Shown here one piece after another: positions 27,001 through 42,000 of a stretch of DNA of 64,000 nt. The DNA lies in NCBI GenBank assembly GCA_025267735.1, contig CM046311.1:23086020-23150019 (forward strand), read 5' to 3'. Source of the DNA: Mactra quadrangularis (Eukaryota; Mollusca; Bivalvia; Venerida; Mactridae). A program made the position numbers and the translations under genes. The notes beneath the pieces were generated by a model. That model was not told where the DNA came from. It made no database searches and saw nothing but the letters and a program-made list of their open reading frames with translations. How positions within the stretch are numbered: the first letter of the stretch is position 1; each line of letters begins with the position of its first letter.

Positions 27001-30000
27001 ATTTCGTAACTACGTTTTACTAATATTGCTGCGAATCACAAATAAAACAGACTGCACTACAGAAGGTTCACTTCTAGGTCTGACTAACCGTGACAAGATG
27101 GGCGAAATTATTTGGGACGAATCCAACGTGGTTTGGTGAATAAACAAAATACTCATTTACTCAGTATAGTAATACTACATGAAATCGTTACTTACAGTGT
27201 TCAAAAATACTGACACATCCTTAACTTTACTTCTTTACAACCAATCATCTGGTTCTTGAAGTTGAACAACATTGCAAAATTTACAATTCGTCTATCGTTG
27301 AATCTGACTAAGCCCAATCTAGTCTCCAGAGTTTATCAGCGATCATTAATGTTTTTTTTTATTTAGCAGGTCAAACACAACTAAAACTCGGAGTCAACTC
27401 AACTATGAAATGAAACTACTAAAGGGTCCCAATTCGAAAAAATTGAACTTGGAAAAGACGTTTAAAAATCAAACAATGCCGCCATGTTTACTCACTTCAG
27501 ATTCGGGCGAGAGTTTTCTCCCTTGCTTCGTTAGCAACGGACGCCGTATTCAGGGGAGATCAGTCATGTCGACCCTTTGAAAATGGGGGTTTTGATAAAG
27601 AAATTAGGTACCTGACCCCTTTTGGAAGTGTCAACTTTAAAGGTCCATGATCTAATTACATATTATTCTTTCAAATAAGTAAAAGAAACACATACTTTTA
27701 GACCCCCTGTTGAGTTCTACTTTAAAGAATTGTTCCCTATATTTTTCTATTGAAAGTCGAGCATCGATTTGAGATCATGTATGGGCCTAAAAGTTGGACA
27801 TGGATACAGGCTGCATATATTCACTTTGAACCTTATGATTACGTAAAGTCAATACGGGATATTGGTCACATGAAAATGATACTTTATCTCCTGTTTGGAT
27901 TCGAAAGCCGCCGATTCCTTCGGTATGCTTGCAACTAGTGACCTGTGGTGTTAGAAACATATGCAATTCTGCGACATGCGAATGCTATCAAGCTGGCTAA
28001 GTATGCATACTTGGGTGTGAAAGTAAATTACAAGATTATGCTAATCCTGTTTCGTCTTTTCATAAATTATGTTGAGAATATGTACCATTTAGATTATGAT
28101 ACATTTTACAAATATTCCATAGAAATCAAAATATGTTCTTAATTCAATGTTTGTCAAGTAAGGGTTGATTTATTGTGAATTAACCAGTTTAGTTGGGTCC
28201 AACGCCGTAGCAGCACATCGTTAAGGTCATATCACGGCCGTCCTAGAGAAGCTAAATATCTTGGTTAAGGTCTCTACCAGTTACTAAGCATGTTCTTTTG
28301 ACAGTACCTGACATAGTTAAGAATCCGTGGTAGGAGGGAGAATTTCCATAGAAATCATTTTATGAACAAACTCCATGAAATAATTCATTGCCCGGTAATA
28401 TAATAAAAAACCTCACAATCAGCAGACTAGCGTGCTACCAACTGAGCTAAATCGGAGCTGTATTGTTACCCATTTACGCAACAAACATTACATAAAGGGA
28501 CGTAATCATGTAACCAGGCGCATTAAAAATCTTTTGAATAAATTTAAAGTATTTTAAAAGTTTCTATTATAAACTTACTTGACTAGTAATATACTGTACC
28601 ATGACCACATAACTTCAATAAAAAGGAAATGCACTTTGTTGACCTTTGACCTAAATAACACATTTTTATCACAAAATAGGGTTTTAAACATTCTTTATGT
28701 GGCTCAGTTAGTCATCTAGCAACGTAAATTAAATAATGAACTGCCTTTCAAAAGTTTTCCACATTTGTAAAAAAATCTCTAAAAACAGGTATACCACTCG
28801 CTGTTAATTTTACACCACTGTGGCATAACCTTATTGATTATTAAATGTCTACTTAAACGGTCATGAAGCATCAATAAACACAATTCAATAGATTTAAACA
28901 ATAACAGCGCCGACGAATGCCGTATGTAAGTGAACCAGTTCTGAACCATGTTGACTAGTTTCGGTTTGGCGCTTTCTGTTGGTTAGTTTTTGAACGGGGG
29001 TCAACTCAAAGCAATTTTATTGAGCCACATTTCTGATTAAGTTTGATTAAAGGTTAACAGCAATAAAAAGTAATATTTCTGATAGACGCTCTTATAATAA
29101 TAAGAGATGGCTTATGTTCAGAAATTAAATCACCACTGCTTTTGTATCATCCATTTTGATGTATTGAGATTTTTTTCTCACAAAATTAGGGATGTTAGTC
29201 AGTTCCTATATCTTTTCCTGATACAATCTGAAGCAGTTCAATTGGTAAGTATGTCCTTGCAGTTGGAATCCTCGGATTTTATCATTGAATTCCTTTATAC
29301 GAGAAACAAATATAAAAATTGAGATATTTACAGAAGTGATGAAATTTAGATAGTTATTTACTATAAAAATACTTAGCCAGCATTTCAAACAAGTCAAATC
29401 ATTTACAAAAAAGTTATTCATGATTAAATTTGGCAAATTGACATTAACAAATAAGTGTAAAATCTAAATAATCCAACTAATTGGACCTACTTTTTGAAGA
29501 GTATACAAGGGGAACAAACTGACCAAGGTCCCTCGTTGTGAAAGGCAAATTGTGAGTACATATACCTAACTAGTTAATATCAGAGACGTTTATAACATTA
29601 TCTCTGTTACTATGTCTATCTTTTTTTGACAACACTAGAAGATAAACAATAAAGAGTTCATAATGGAGCCATTGGTTTAACATTACATGTGAAACAGAAT
29701 GAATTCTCATTAGAAATTACTGAAGCTACAGATGTTTTTTCATGGCATTTCTTCTTTGATATGAAAACTCATTAAAGTTAGTTGACATTGGTTATATGTG
29801 TATCTAAGCAATTTCTTATACGATAAAAAATTATCTGAAATTAAATATAATATGAATATAGGAATTTTACAGAGTCACAAATGGCATACAGACAAATAAC
29901 TCACGACAATTTCTGAGAATTCATATTCAGATTGTTCCACAGGCATTCAACCGACAAGAATTTGAAGAAGATTTCTAGTATGAAGGGGATGTATTTAGCA

Positions 30001-33000
30001 GAGGTGTAATGCACATCACTTTTTCCCTCATTGTAGCTAGCTTTTATGGTGGTGTGGTTATGTTCACTCAATGGCGCAAAGACTACTGTATTAAACTGTT
30101 AGAGACATAGATATCGCGGTACAGAATATCATTTTATCAGTGTAGTAACTACACACTAAAAACTTAAGGATATATTTAGTGGAATGAACTCTCCAGTATA
30201 ATACTGGGCATAACCCCTCCACCTGTAGTGGTTATAGTTGAATACTTGTATGCAGTGAAACCTATCAACTTTGGCAGAATGCGGACTCGGGCATCATACC
30301 TTCTCATGAAATTGAAGTAGGCAGTTGCTTTCCGACTTATTCGCAGGAATAGTAGATAAGCAAACTGATCAAACAAAAGGAAATAGCATGACACAGCTAT
30401 AGCTAAAGTATTTTATTGTTTAAATAGCTGCTAAATATCAAAAGAATATAATCTATGTTCTTGCTTTCTTAACAAATTAAGTGACAACAAGAAAAATGAA
30501 ACAAACATATACATGTTTGATTTTATTTTATGGCACATGTGATAAAAAAATTGTCTAAATTTTGGAAAAAGCAATCTGGATCTACAAGTGCACTTCAGCT
30601 GTAACATACACACTATTTCATATTTTTTTTACAAAATATAAGTAAGGAAAACTCTGCATAATTAAAATGCATCACAATCCTGATTATTGTTGCTTGGCAA
30701 AGAACTATCTAAAATATTCACTTAAATATACTGACAAGTAAACAAATGGAATTGCTGATATACTTTAATGATACAGGAAAATCAACTAAACAAAACTTAT
30801 AACGCAACACGTAAATACGTGATAGTTTCCTTAATATGTAACATTTTTTCGTTGAATTGTACGCAAACATTAAATATGTTCAACACAATCGATTTGAATA
30901 AACGGTTTGAAAATTTTACACATTATTTTTCTAAAATAACAATTTATCGTGTTAAACAGATTACGTGTGTCACGTGAATCACGTGCAAATATGGAATTTC
31001 AAAATTTCAAAGTTCAATACTCTATTGGCCGCTTTTCACTTTAACACATTTCGTTTTATCAAATAGACGTTTATTATGCCACGATTGCGCACTGAACTTC
31101 GGGGTCAGGCCATTGAATTGTTGCAAGCTGGAACTTCAACGCGACAAGTTGCAAGAATGATGCGATGTGCTCCGTCAACAATATCCAGGCTTTGGCAAAC
31201 GTTCAATCAAACAGGTATGTAACGGAACCGATATTTACTTCATACTCGTCTTATGATTTTTCATTCCTGATCGTTGAAGTTTGAAGTTCAAAGAACAGTA
31301 TTCAGTTTCTTTCTTTCATCGTTTCAGGTCAAGTTTCTGATCTTCAAAGGAGGAGTCGTGAACGTGTAACGACAAGACAACAGGATAATGCCATAAGACT
31401 ACAACACCTACGAAACAGAAAACTGCCAGCAACAACAACAACTGTTGTAACCGTAGGAACACACAATAGATCAGTAAGTGTGCAAACAATTCGTAACAGA
31501 CTGAGAGAGAGGGGTATCCATTTTAGGCGTCCTTACGTGGGTCCGGTTTTGTTAGCAAGACATCGCCAGGCACGTTTACGTTGGGCTACGACGCACAGAC
31601 GATGGCAAGCTATTCACTGGAATCTAGTGATTTTTTCCTGATGAGTCGAGGTTCACTTTACAAAAGACAGATGATCGTGTACGTGTTTACCGATGTCAGG
31701 GTGAACGCTTTAGTGACGCCTGTGTCGTGGAAGCTTATGTTTTAAGACGATTGTCAGTAATGGTATGGGGTGGTGTAACACATAACGCTAAGCTTGGCTT
31801 GTTGTTATTCCTGGTACTCTCAACGCTCAACGCTATTGTGACATATCCTTCGTAATGTACTCCTTCCATACGTCAATGCCAACCAAGGAAAAGTCATATT
31901 CCAGCATGACAATGCTAGGCCACATGTTGCTCGAGTCTGTACACAGTTTCTTCAGGAAAACAACATTGCAACATTGCCTTGGCCTGCATACTCAGCAGAT
32001 CACAACCCCATCGAGCATTTATGGGATGAACTTGATAGGCGTGTACGGCAACGTCATGTTTAACCTCAGACTCTGCAACAACTGTCTGATGCCTTACATC
32101 AGAAGTTTGACAATATTCCGTTGACATTTGTTAGGCGCTTAATTGCATCAATGCGTCAAAGATGTATTGCCGTTGTCAACGCAGAAGAAGGACACACTAG
32201 ATACTGATAGTGTTTATTCCAGATTATGGTGACCTATGTTGTTAATTGTGACTGAATAAAAGAAGTGAATAAAATGTGTATTGAGTATTCTTATAGACTT
32301 ATTCTAGTATCACATTATATATATTTATAATCACATAGCCCATGCTACCTATCTTTGCAAATGTACACTGTTGCGGTAGATGTTTTGCCTAGTATATATC
32401 TATCAAATGAGTGACAGTGCCTGCATCCATGTCCAATACATTTACAAGGAAATAATCTACATCATTGTGGGTATAGATCTAAGTAAGATTTCATTGTAGT
32501 ATTATACAATGTATGCTAATCTTCTTACCCATAGAATTACATTAATAGATTCCCATATGCACATGAACTTGATTTTCTAATTGAAAATAATTTTAATCAT
32601 TGGAAGGTTGGGTATTTTCGTGTTCACATTTAAAACTTCTAATTCCCAAGTTATTTTAATAGTGTACCAAAGTTTTGAAGTGAACATCTGAAAATGCTTT
32701 TTATCAAACACTGGCAAAATAAAAACAGCTAGAAGGACGGACGTGAGTGCTCAAAAACAAAACAACAATGTGTATGAACGAAATTATCCTCATTTTCCAT
32801 CATCTGATAAATACCAAAGCTCAAGTTTGCCTTGAAATGTCATTTTTTAGACGACCCCTGATAAACGAAATGTACAAAATCACTGTTCCGGAACTGGTCT
32901 AACTACCAGTCTTACAATTCGAATGATAACTTGTAAATTTCTCAACGGCAGCAAGAAAGAGTGGTCTTAATTGAAAGAGTGTGAAAATAACATCATAATC

Positions 33001-36000
33001 ATAACCAAATATATGGCATTTACCCCAATATTAATAACTTTATTCGATTTTAAACACGGCGGCGGCTAATACGTACGTATGCGAATCGACACTTCATTTC
33101 AAGCGCTTGTTGACTCGGAGTGTAAACATCGATTATGAAATTCGTATACTTTAGAAGAAAAATGGTTAAACTTCGTAACCAGTTTACTTTTTTAAGGCTT
33201 TCTCTGTGTTTAAATCGCAGTTACATGCAAAATAAGATTAAGTGAGCCGGAACTGGTCCTTTACCGGAATTGTTTCAATGACTGTATTATCTTCGATTTC
33301 AATCAGTACTATGTACGGTCATTCCCATTTCTGCCAAGTTTCAGTAATTTATTCCAATTATTTACTGTGATATTAACGATTTTCCAGCAAGAAATGTCAC
33401 ATGTTGAACAACTGTCCATTTCATTTATTAATACTATTTCCGGTTCGTTGCATTCGGAACACCCTCGACCTTTCATGATTGAATAATCTCGGAAGGATTC
33501 GTCGGGGTTCTTCACTTGATTTTGGTGATTTTACTACCTACGCGAGGCGAAGCACATAACGCTTACACAAAATAGTTCTTGTAGTGTACACACAGATCTT
33601 TGTCTAAACATATTTATTTGTTTTAAATTGAACCAAATATTGTTCATCGGTACCAATGAAATGAGAAATTTCAAATTTATGGTCTAAAAACGAACTTTCA
33701 GTCATCGTCTAAACGATCATGTACTTGTTTACATAGTTTCAATCAGGTGCCTGAATATGTCCGAGGTTGTTCGTAGCGAATGACCGACTACTTTCCGAAT
33801 GCGGTTCGTTGCTATTAACTACGCAGTTCTATTAGACGGATCTACATTTTTAATCTACGGACATTTTAGTATTACACTGATTTCTTGAATCTACTGAATT
33901 GTTGTCGTCATGCAAGATGCAAATATTTAAAAGTAATTTCTTATATAATGCTTTAATAATAAGATAACCCATTAAATTAACGTCAATAAAACACAAGTGG
34001 ATCCACGGGGGTGCGAACCCGGTGTATGCCAAGGTTTTTTCTATCGATCGTAAAATATGATATTTAAGGGAGACTCCATGGGGTGGGATGATGCACGGGC
34101 AGGTTGATACAGAACAATAATTCAATCTCCCTGCTAAGCCTTGCTAGATCCGCCTACGAATATAAAATTTACTATATGATTTAGTAAACTCACTTTTTTT
34201 GAAAATATTATTTTCTTAATAAATGGTTGGTTTTAAGGGGGCGGAGTTGCGTTGTAGCAACACATTGTAGAAGTCGCATCTTATCGACCTGTCAACCCAT
34301 ATACTCATCTTTCCTGGGTGGTTAGAATTTCAATGTTGACCGTTTACTAAGCACATACTCTGTGACTGACAACTAGCTGCCTGACATGGTCTAGAATAAG
34401 CAAGGGAGAAAAGTGGTAGAAATAATTTCTTGAACACACTCTGCGAAAGTATGATATTGAATAACGTAGGGTAATTTGGGAGAATTGTCCTATTTATAAT
34501 ATGGGAGAATTTTTAAATGGTGTTTTAATGCTTTAAAAATGACAAACTATTCATTTTTTATTTGGAATAATGTTATGTACAAATATATCTATCCATTTCT
34601 ATCTCTAAATGTTAGTTTGGATAAATTTGAAAAGATAGGAATTTTCTCCCATATTATAAATGGGAGAAAATTTCCATTTTTCTCCTATTAAAATCCCATG
34701 GGAGAGCCATTCTGCCATGGGACTTTGCCAATTCCCATGGGAATTTTGAGTTTGACTTAACATTAATCATATTAGTTAAAGATATCTGGATGAAAGTTTA
34801 CTGGTGTTATGTCCATGTGTAGATCTACATTTATTGAAAATTTGAAATAAATCTAATGAAAAATAAAAAAAGTAAGTTTGTAAGATTTCTTGATTCGCAA
34901 ATGTATTCCGGACTGTGTTAATTATAATCGGTTCCTTATAAGTTATATTTGAGTTAATGTTTAACAACAAATCCTTATTCAGTTTAAACAGTTCCTTTTG
35001 TATTGTAGTGTTTTTGTTTTGCGTTTGCTTACTACTATAGTACATGTACCTGGCACACGTTTAATAAATTTTATTCGTGATGTATTCAAAGTTTGCAAAA
35101 TAACCGTGTTTTACGTCACACAATGCTAAAGAAAACATCACCAATTTTGAATAACATAGAGAAATTCTGATTTCTTTACATGTAGCGTTTTTCAACCAAT
35201 AGAGCGAGGAATAGCTCCTTCTCACCAGTATGGCATCTTTTGTCTATCCATTAGGATTAGATTTTAAGATAGACCACAGAATCAGCTCAGGCAGTTACGC
35301 CGAAATAATAAATGATACTTCTAAAATAAAGGATCTATTGACTAGTTCACTTGACAAGTACCGTAGTGTACTGCACTGAAACAAAACTTATCAATATTCA
35401 GTAAAGGTGTGACACGTAATTAAGCATTATTCATAATTTTTCAGCCGCGCGACAAGCTAAGTTGGTACCACACATCGAAGGTCATTCTCCCTCCTACCAA
35501 TGATTCTTGATAGAGCAGTAACTGTTGTCAGTCAATAACGAAAGTATGCGCTTACTAGTAAATTAAACAAAATTTTGACAAAAAGAATACTTTTATGCTT
35601 TTAATCATATTTCTGTCTGCCATTTTGGTTGACTTCGCCATAAATTATCGCTTTAGGGTAAAACTGTTTATTCTTACCTCATGATCACCAATAATTCAGT
35701 AAACAATTTTAGTTTTTAATTATTTGGTCAATTTTATTTATTGCAGCTCGGTATAAGTGATAAACCTTATGGCACACGTCTTGCCTTTTTTTGTTTGCTG
35801 GTGGAACCTTCGAGGCAAGAAATGATCATTATAACGATGAAAATGCAATATTTAAAGACTATAAAGATGCTCAAAAACACATCGACAAGACGTTTGTTAA
35901 AAATGAGCTGAACACAACCCTTAGTAAAGTCGGTAAATATGATTCCTATACAAATGTTTCTCAGCGTGAAGTCTTATATATACTTTTCCTGATAAACTCC

Positions 36001-39000
36001 ACTTTTATGTTTGTTTGTTTGTTTGTTTGGGTTTTACGGCGCACCAACACAGAAAGGTTATATCGCGCAAAGCACTTTTATGAGTCTCTTGTATGGAAAT
36101 ATACTAAACTATCTGTAATGTGAAAAAACATTTACAATAGATGTTATAGCAGTCAAACACCCTGAGGCGAAAATGTGTTCTTTCTGAAATTAAACTGTCG
36201 TGAACAGTTGTGGTATAATCACCAAACTTCCTCTAACTGTAAAACAATTATTAATGCACATAGTACAGATAACGTTTGTGCTGGTTCGATGAAGGTCAAA
36301 TGAAAAGAATTAACATCAATGAGTTAACATAACACATATTGATTGATCAGGATTCAGATTAGTGAATGTCTTAATATACGTTTTGCATGATATATATATA
36401 TCAGTCTTCTATATTTTCAGGAAAAGGAACAGCAATCTCGACTGCCCTTCTAGACGTAGGTAAGGATATATATTCAAAGAAACAATCATATAATAAAGGA
36501 CAACGTACAAGGAATGCAGATCAGGTGGTAATTATAATGAGCGACGGTAAGTTTATCTTTAAAATATGTTTCTGCCAGTTCAAAGTTGATTTCATTATCA
36601 TCCATTTCCAAAAACTATAGTTTCAGTACAGTTACGACCGCAATGTCTAATCAGATTGCTTCCACAAATTGCAATTCATGTTACAGAGTAAAAAAGTGAA
36701 ATTTTTTATACAGTCATTTTTGCCCCTTATGTACAGCCACAAGCTAGCCCAGTTTGGTAGCACGCAAATCTACCGATCGAGGGGTCGTAGGTTTGATTCC
36801 TGGGCGGGCATACTTTTGTATAGCTTGCTCATTATTCCTACGGTCATTCTCCCTCCTAACAATAATTTTAATTATGTAGGGCATTGTCAGTTCCTAACGA
36901 AAGTATGCGCTTCGTAGTTGGTTAACAGCTAAATCCAGAGATTCAGCCTCTCCAGGCGGAGTAAGAAGGTTCACTGACCGCCGTTATATGACATATACAA
37001 TGTATGGCTACGGCTCTAACCCAATTAACCTTGAATTAGCAAATGGCAAAGAAAACATATGATAGAAATTATCACACTGCACAACACAGTGGGTTTTCTC
37101 TCGTTAAAGTGCAATTATCATTTTATTCAAATCATAAACTCATGTTAGTATTTAAAACGTAGCATATGATTATAAATACATTAATATATCAATTTATCGT
37201 TGCCGATTTATCGACGTTTACAATTGTTATCTAATAATGTACTTAGCTAAAAAAGTGATTTACCTTTAAGGCTAAAGTTATGATATATTATTTTTATTAG
37301 GCTGGTATAATAAAGAAGGCAACCCAACAGATATTGCTGATAAACTAAAGAAAGAACCATATTATGCGGAAATATTCTCAATACTATTGGGAGCTGACAA
37401 GCTAAATCATAACACAGCTTACAATACAATGAAAGATATGGCATCTAACATCGAAGATGAAGAACATTTTTTTCCAATTAAAGAAGATCAGCTTGATGAA
37501 GTCATCAAACAAATGATTGAAAACGGTAAACAAAACAATATTATTATATATTTATAAAAACAGGAGAACCCCAGCAATATTTACCTGTTATGTAATTTTA
37601 ATTTCTAAAGATAATTTGGTAAGCACTTTATCGTTAAGAGATTTAAATATCGAAGGTTTCATAGCGATATAAATGTATAGTTACTCTAGGCCAACAAATA
37701 TTTTTTCTCAAAACAACCATGTGAAGCTTTCTTAATGTAAACAGAATTGAAAAAATCGCATATTTATTTTTGTAATGTATAGATATAATGTATCATTTGA
37801 AAATTACGAAAATCAGCTGAAATTTCCATTAAAACAAATTCTGGGTTGTGTGCGTATTATCAGTAACATTCGGCTTACGATGATTTTAGAGTTAAAGAAC
37901 CGCTTTTATCATGTAAAGAAATTAAGTCGAGCGACTCACTTTCTATACGTGGTAAAAGATTACCGGATTAAATCATGTAGGTTCCTTACCTGACATAGAA
38001 CCTCGAATTGTATCATATAAGTCACTCGATGTTGTATTATAAAACTTAAAAATACTGTTGGTTATTTTAGATTTGACAAGTTATATGATTTTATTTGTTT
38101 TCTTTCAACCGCATTAGGGCGAGCTAATTAACATAACGTCAGACGTCCAATTACTAGATAATCATAATCCGTTCACTAATGAAAGGATTAGCGTATACTT
38201 AGACAAACAAAGTCAAAAGTCTTTGGACACGAAGGATTACTTTGTTATGTAGATAAGCCCTTGGTCTTACGTTGTTGTAACACTAGCCCCGGCGAAATGT
38301 CAATAATGATGTTTTATTAGAAATATTTGTTATTTTAATGAATTATATAATGTAGGCAGGTATAAAAAAAGTCAAAATTATTGTTACGGTGCAGAAAATG
38401 AATTGAATTCCGTTACTAAATAAAATGAACAAATATAAATGTATTTAACAACATTTTGTATAAAAAATTAACAAACAGATGAAATACAGTGTAACCTGCA
38501 TTAATGGCCACCTGGAATATGCGGTCACCTGCTGTAAGCGGCCAGTTTGGCTTCCTCCCGACGAAAATCGTGCAATATTGCACCTAGAATAAGCGGTCAC
38601 CTGCTGTCTGTGGCCACTGGTCAGTCATTTCTTCTAAAAACGGTCAATTTACCTGTAATAAGCGGTCACCGACCGCGATTTTTTCAATTTTTTGAATTAA
38701 CAACGTGTCACCAAAATTTCATTATCTTAGCGGACGTGTCAAATACTAGCATTATCGATTTTTATGACGATGAATTGACGGGAACATGTTTAATCACGTG
38801 ATAAGAATCGCATTAAATGCCAATGTTTTTGTTTGAAAAATTACTAAAGGTGTCTCTTAGTTAGATTAATCGTTCAACAAATTGCGTAAGTTAGCTTAAC
38901 TAGAGAAAGTTTTTTATCACCATTTTATCATTTATAGTCGTGAATAACGATGTCAATGTTAAAGATTATCAGTATTACATTTGCGGCCACACACTCCTTC

Positions 39001-42000
39001 AAAAATTGTCAATTTACCTGGATTTAGCGGTCACGGTCAAATAAATTTGAAATTAACTGCTTGTCACAAACAATGTTATCAACCCATCCAGTTAAGTCAT
39101 TAAACAGACAAATTTAATTTATACAAGCGTCGTCACGTGACGTTTGATTTCCGATATACAAATGACACTTGTCATCTTTGAAAATCAATAAATAATAAGC
39201 TCTGCATAAACACTTAATCTGCTAGTTTTACTCAATTAGTTAAATTAGGTTATAAGAAGGTTTGACAACTGGCAATTACAATTGATTTCAATACTAAAAT
39301 ATTTTTACGAAGATCAAATAAGTAAGTGAGTTATACGGAAAATAACCGGATTACGGGTTTGTAACGTAAACAAAACGGCGACAGCGTCGTCAAGTTCGTA
39401 ACCGCTATTTTGGCAGAACCTGTCTTAAAATTATCGGAAATATTTGAAGCTCACTTTAATATCAAGAAAGAGTAACGTTACACCCGATGTATATGGACAC
39501 AATTATTACGTAAAAGAATGTCATTTAAATCATAATATAAACAAACCAAAGACATTCAAAAATGGCGAATTTTTGTGTACAGTCAGAACGAACTGCTTGA
39601 TGCAGTGTAATTAAACCTGGTTGAAGCGGCAACCTGCTGTAAGCAGTCAATCTGGCCACTTCCCGTTCCTGGCCACTTAGGGTAACACTGTATATAAAAT
39701 AAAACTTGAGTAGATGAATGTCCAATTCTCTATTGATTCTGTGTTTCTTTGTCAAAAGTCTCCGATTTATATAAATTGAAATTCCCATTTTTGAAATCCA
39801 AGTTACGATGTTATTTCTGTTATTCCAACACTGTTTATTAATATTTATGACCACATTAAATGAATATACTGTAATAAATAAACTTGAAGACTGAATGATG
39901 ATCAACCAAGGATAAGTGACCTTTATGAAGACACGTGGAACGTTCAAGAATGTTTAAGAATCATTTAAGAACAGGGTAAAATGACAATTGAGTATTACAT
40001 TTAAGATTCTTCCAGTAAATATGATGCAACATCATAAAACAATGTAACATTGTATAATTAATTACAGATTAGACATAAAACCATAGTAACATAGTTTTTG
40101 TTTATAACATACAGTATGCAACATAATTATAGACATTCGCTTGTTCTTTACAGGCTCATCATTAAATTTACAGTGTGGTCAAACTGATCTGGCACTTACA
40201 AGATTAGAGAATGATTCTAAACCAGTAAATAAACACGACGCAGTAAAGGGAGCATGGCCATGGATGGCACAATTGGTAGATGTAAGTTTTATTTTACTAA
40301 ATATGTATTACTGAAATCAAGATTATGTCTTAATACAAGAAATATTTATGTTATGAACCTTTGATCATAATTCAGCGATACAGTTGTACATAGTGCCAAT
40401 AGAAAAGATTAGTTAAGCTTGGGATCCTAGTTATACTATAAGTAATAATGGATTCAAAGTTGACATCATCTTCGTCTTATTTCGTTGACATCATCAGTTA
40501 ACTAATTAATTAAAGGAATTCAAAATCTTACTGAAGATCTGTATTTTATGCTGTAACAAAATTCAATAGAGAACTTTTAAGTTTATATGACATCTTGGAC
40601 ACCAATATTGGTGAAACCTGATAGAAATGTTCCTTGCACTCAGCAATCAATTTATGCAGACTATTCTTACAATCGAAATGAGTCAAGATGGTCTCTGCAT
40701 ACTGCCTATGCTGCGCACCAGTTTATCAAAACTACCAAATAGTACTGTCCATCTTACTGGAAAAGAATTTCATTGGACAAACAGAAATGGGGGAGCAAGT
40801 TGTACTTAAGATAAGAAACTATTTGGTTAGGACAGTTGTTACACAGTTGTGCCAAAAAGAAGTGAGCATTAGCTTTGAAACTTGCTATTAAAGATAATTC
40901 TTCTAAGTTATGTATTGGTCTTAAATGAGCTTGTATAAATAATTATTTGGCAATGATATCCGAGTGTATACTATACAACTTCGTGCCATGACAAGTCACA
41001 ATTTAGACAATGTACTTCATAAAATGAAACAATCGACATGTTTGCAAAATCATTTCAGATTTCATATTTCTTTATAACGAGTTACATTATTCAAGTTTAA
41101 TGTTGTTTTACAACTATAATCATAATCATATGTTAATATGAATTACAAATTGCCTGTAACATTTATATAACATTAAATGATTCAATATTGCCCAATATTA
41201 AAGCTCACTGACCACACGCTTTAGCATATTATCCAAGAATAAACCACTAACCTGATGCTTCTTTTTCTTTAAACTGTATATGCCCTAAGAAAGAATACTG
41301 TATTTTATGAAAGGTTATGATATAGTCTCCGTCTTTGAATTCAAATTGAGTCAGACTATACTTTCAATGTAATAAATACTGTATACTTGAAAATTAAACA
41401 ATATGACATAACACTGAGCCTACTTAACTACAACCCTAAACAAGTGGCAAATTTGTTGAACAAAGAACTCATTTTTGTCTATAGACAAATGACTGATATT
41501 TGTTAGAGTATACGCCAATACTTTCATTGCTGAACGGATTATGAGTATTTAGAAATGGCAAGGCTGGCGTTATGTCAATTATGTCCCATTGCTGTTGAAA
41601 CAAAATATATATTATCATATAACTTGTCATATATAAAATTACCACGAGTATGTTAAGGTTTTATAATGCAGCAAATCGTATCTTATATTATGTAAACTAA
41701 GGAAGTCAATTGTTGTGCGAATGTATCACACTATTATTCATTCTAAGTATCGTGATAATCTTATAATGTTCACAAATTCATTTCAGAAAAATGGTGTTTT
41801 AGTATGTGGAGGATCTCTTATTGACTCAAAGTGGATACTAACAGCTGCTCATTGTACTGCAAATACTGATAAAGTCATTTTAAGTAAATTTTCTTCTTTA
41901 TTTCATTACAGGAAGTAGAGCGAAATGATTATTTCTGCAATGTATTGAATTTAAAAGAGTAAAACTCGTAGGGCAAATATTTTATACGGACTTGAACTGT

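Noticed and set aside
31076..32207. Active Tc1 transposase
   Set aside because: Several frameshifts and a stop interrupt the frame and no clear terminal inverted repeats were found.
39525..39947. 140-codon frame on the minus strand
   Set aside because: It overlaps the right end of a MITE (38487-39690), has no motif and no splice signals; amino acid composition is that of random AT-rich DNA.
40627..40891. Overlapping frames of 60-67 codons between exons i and j
   Set aside because: Exon i joins exon j in phase 0 without them and they have no protease similarity. One frame has a few plausible residues (SRWSLHTAYAAHQF) and could be an old element relic, but there is not enough to name it.
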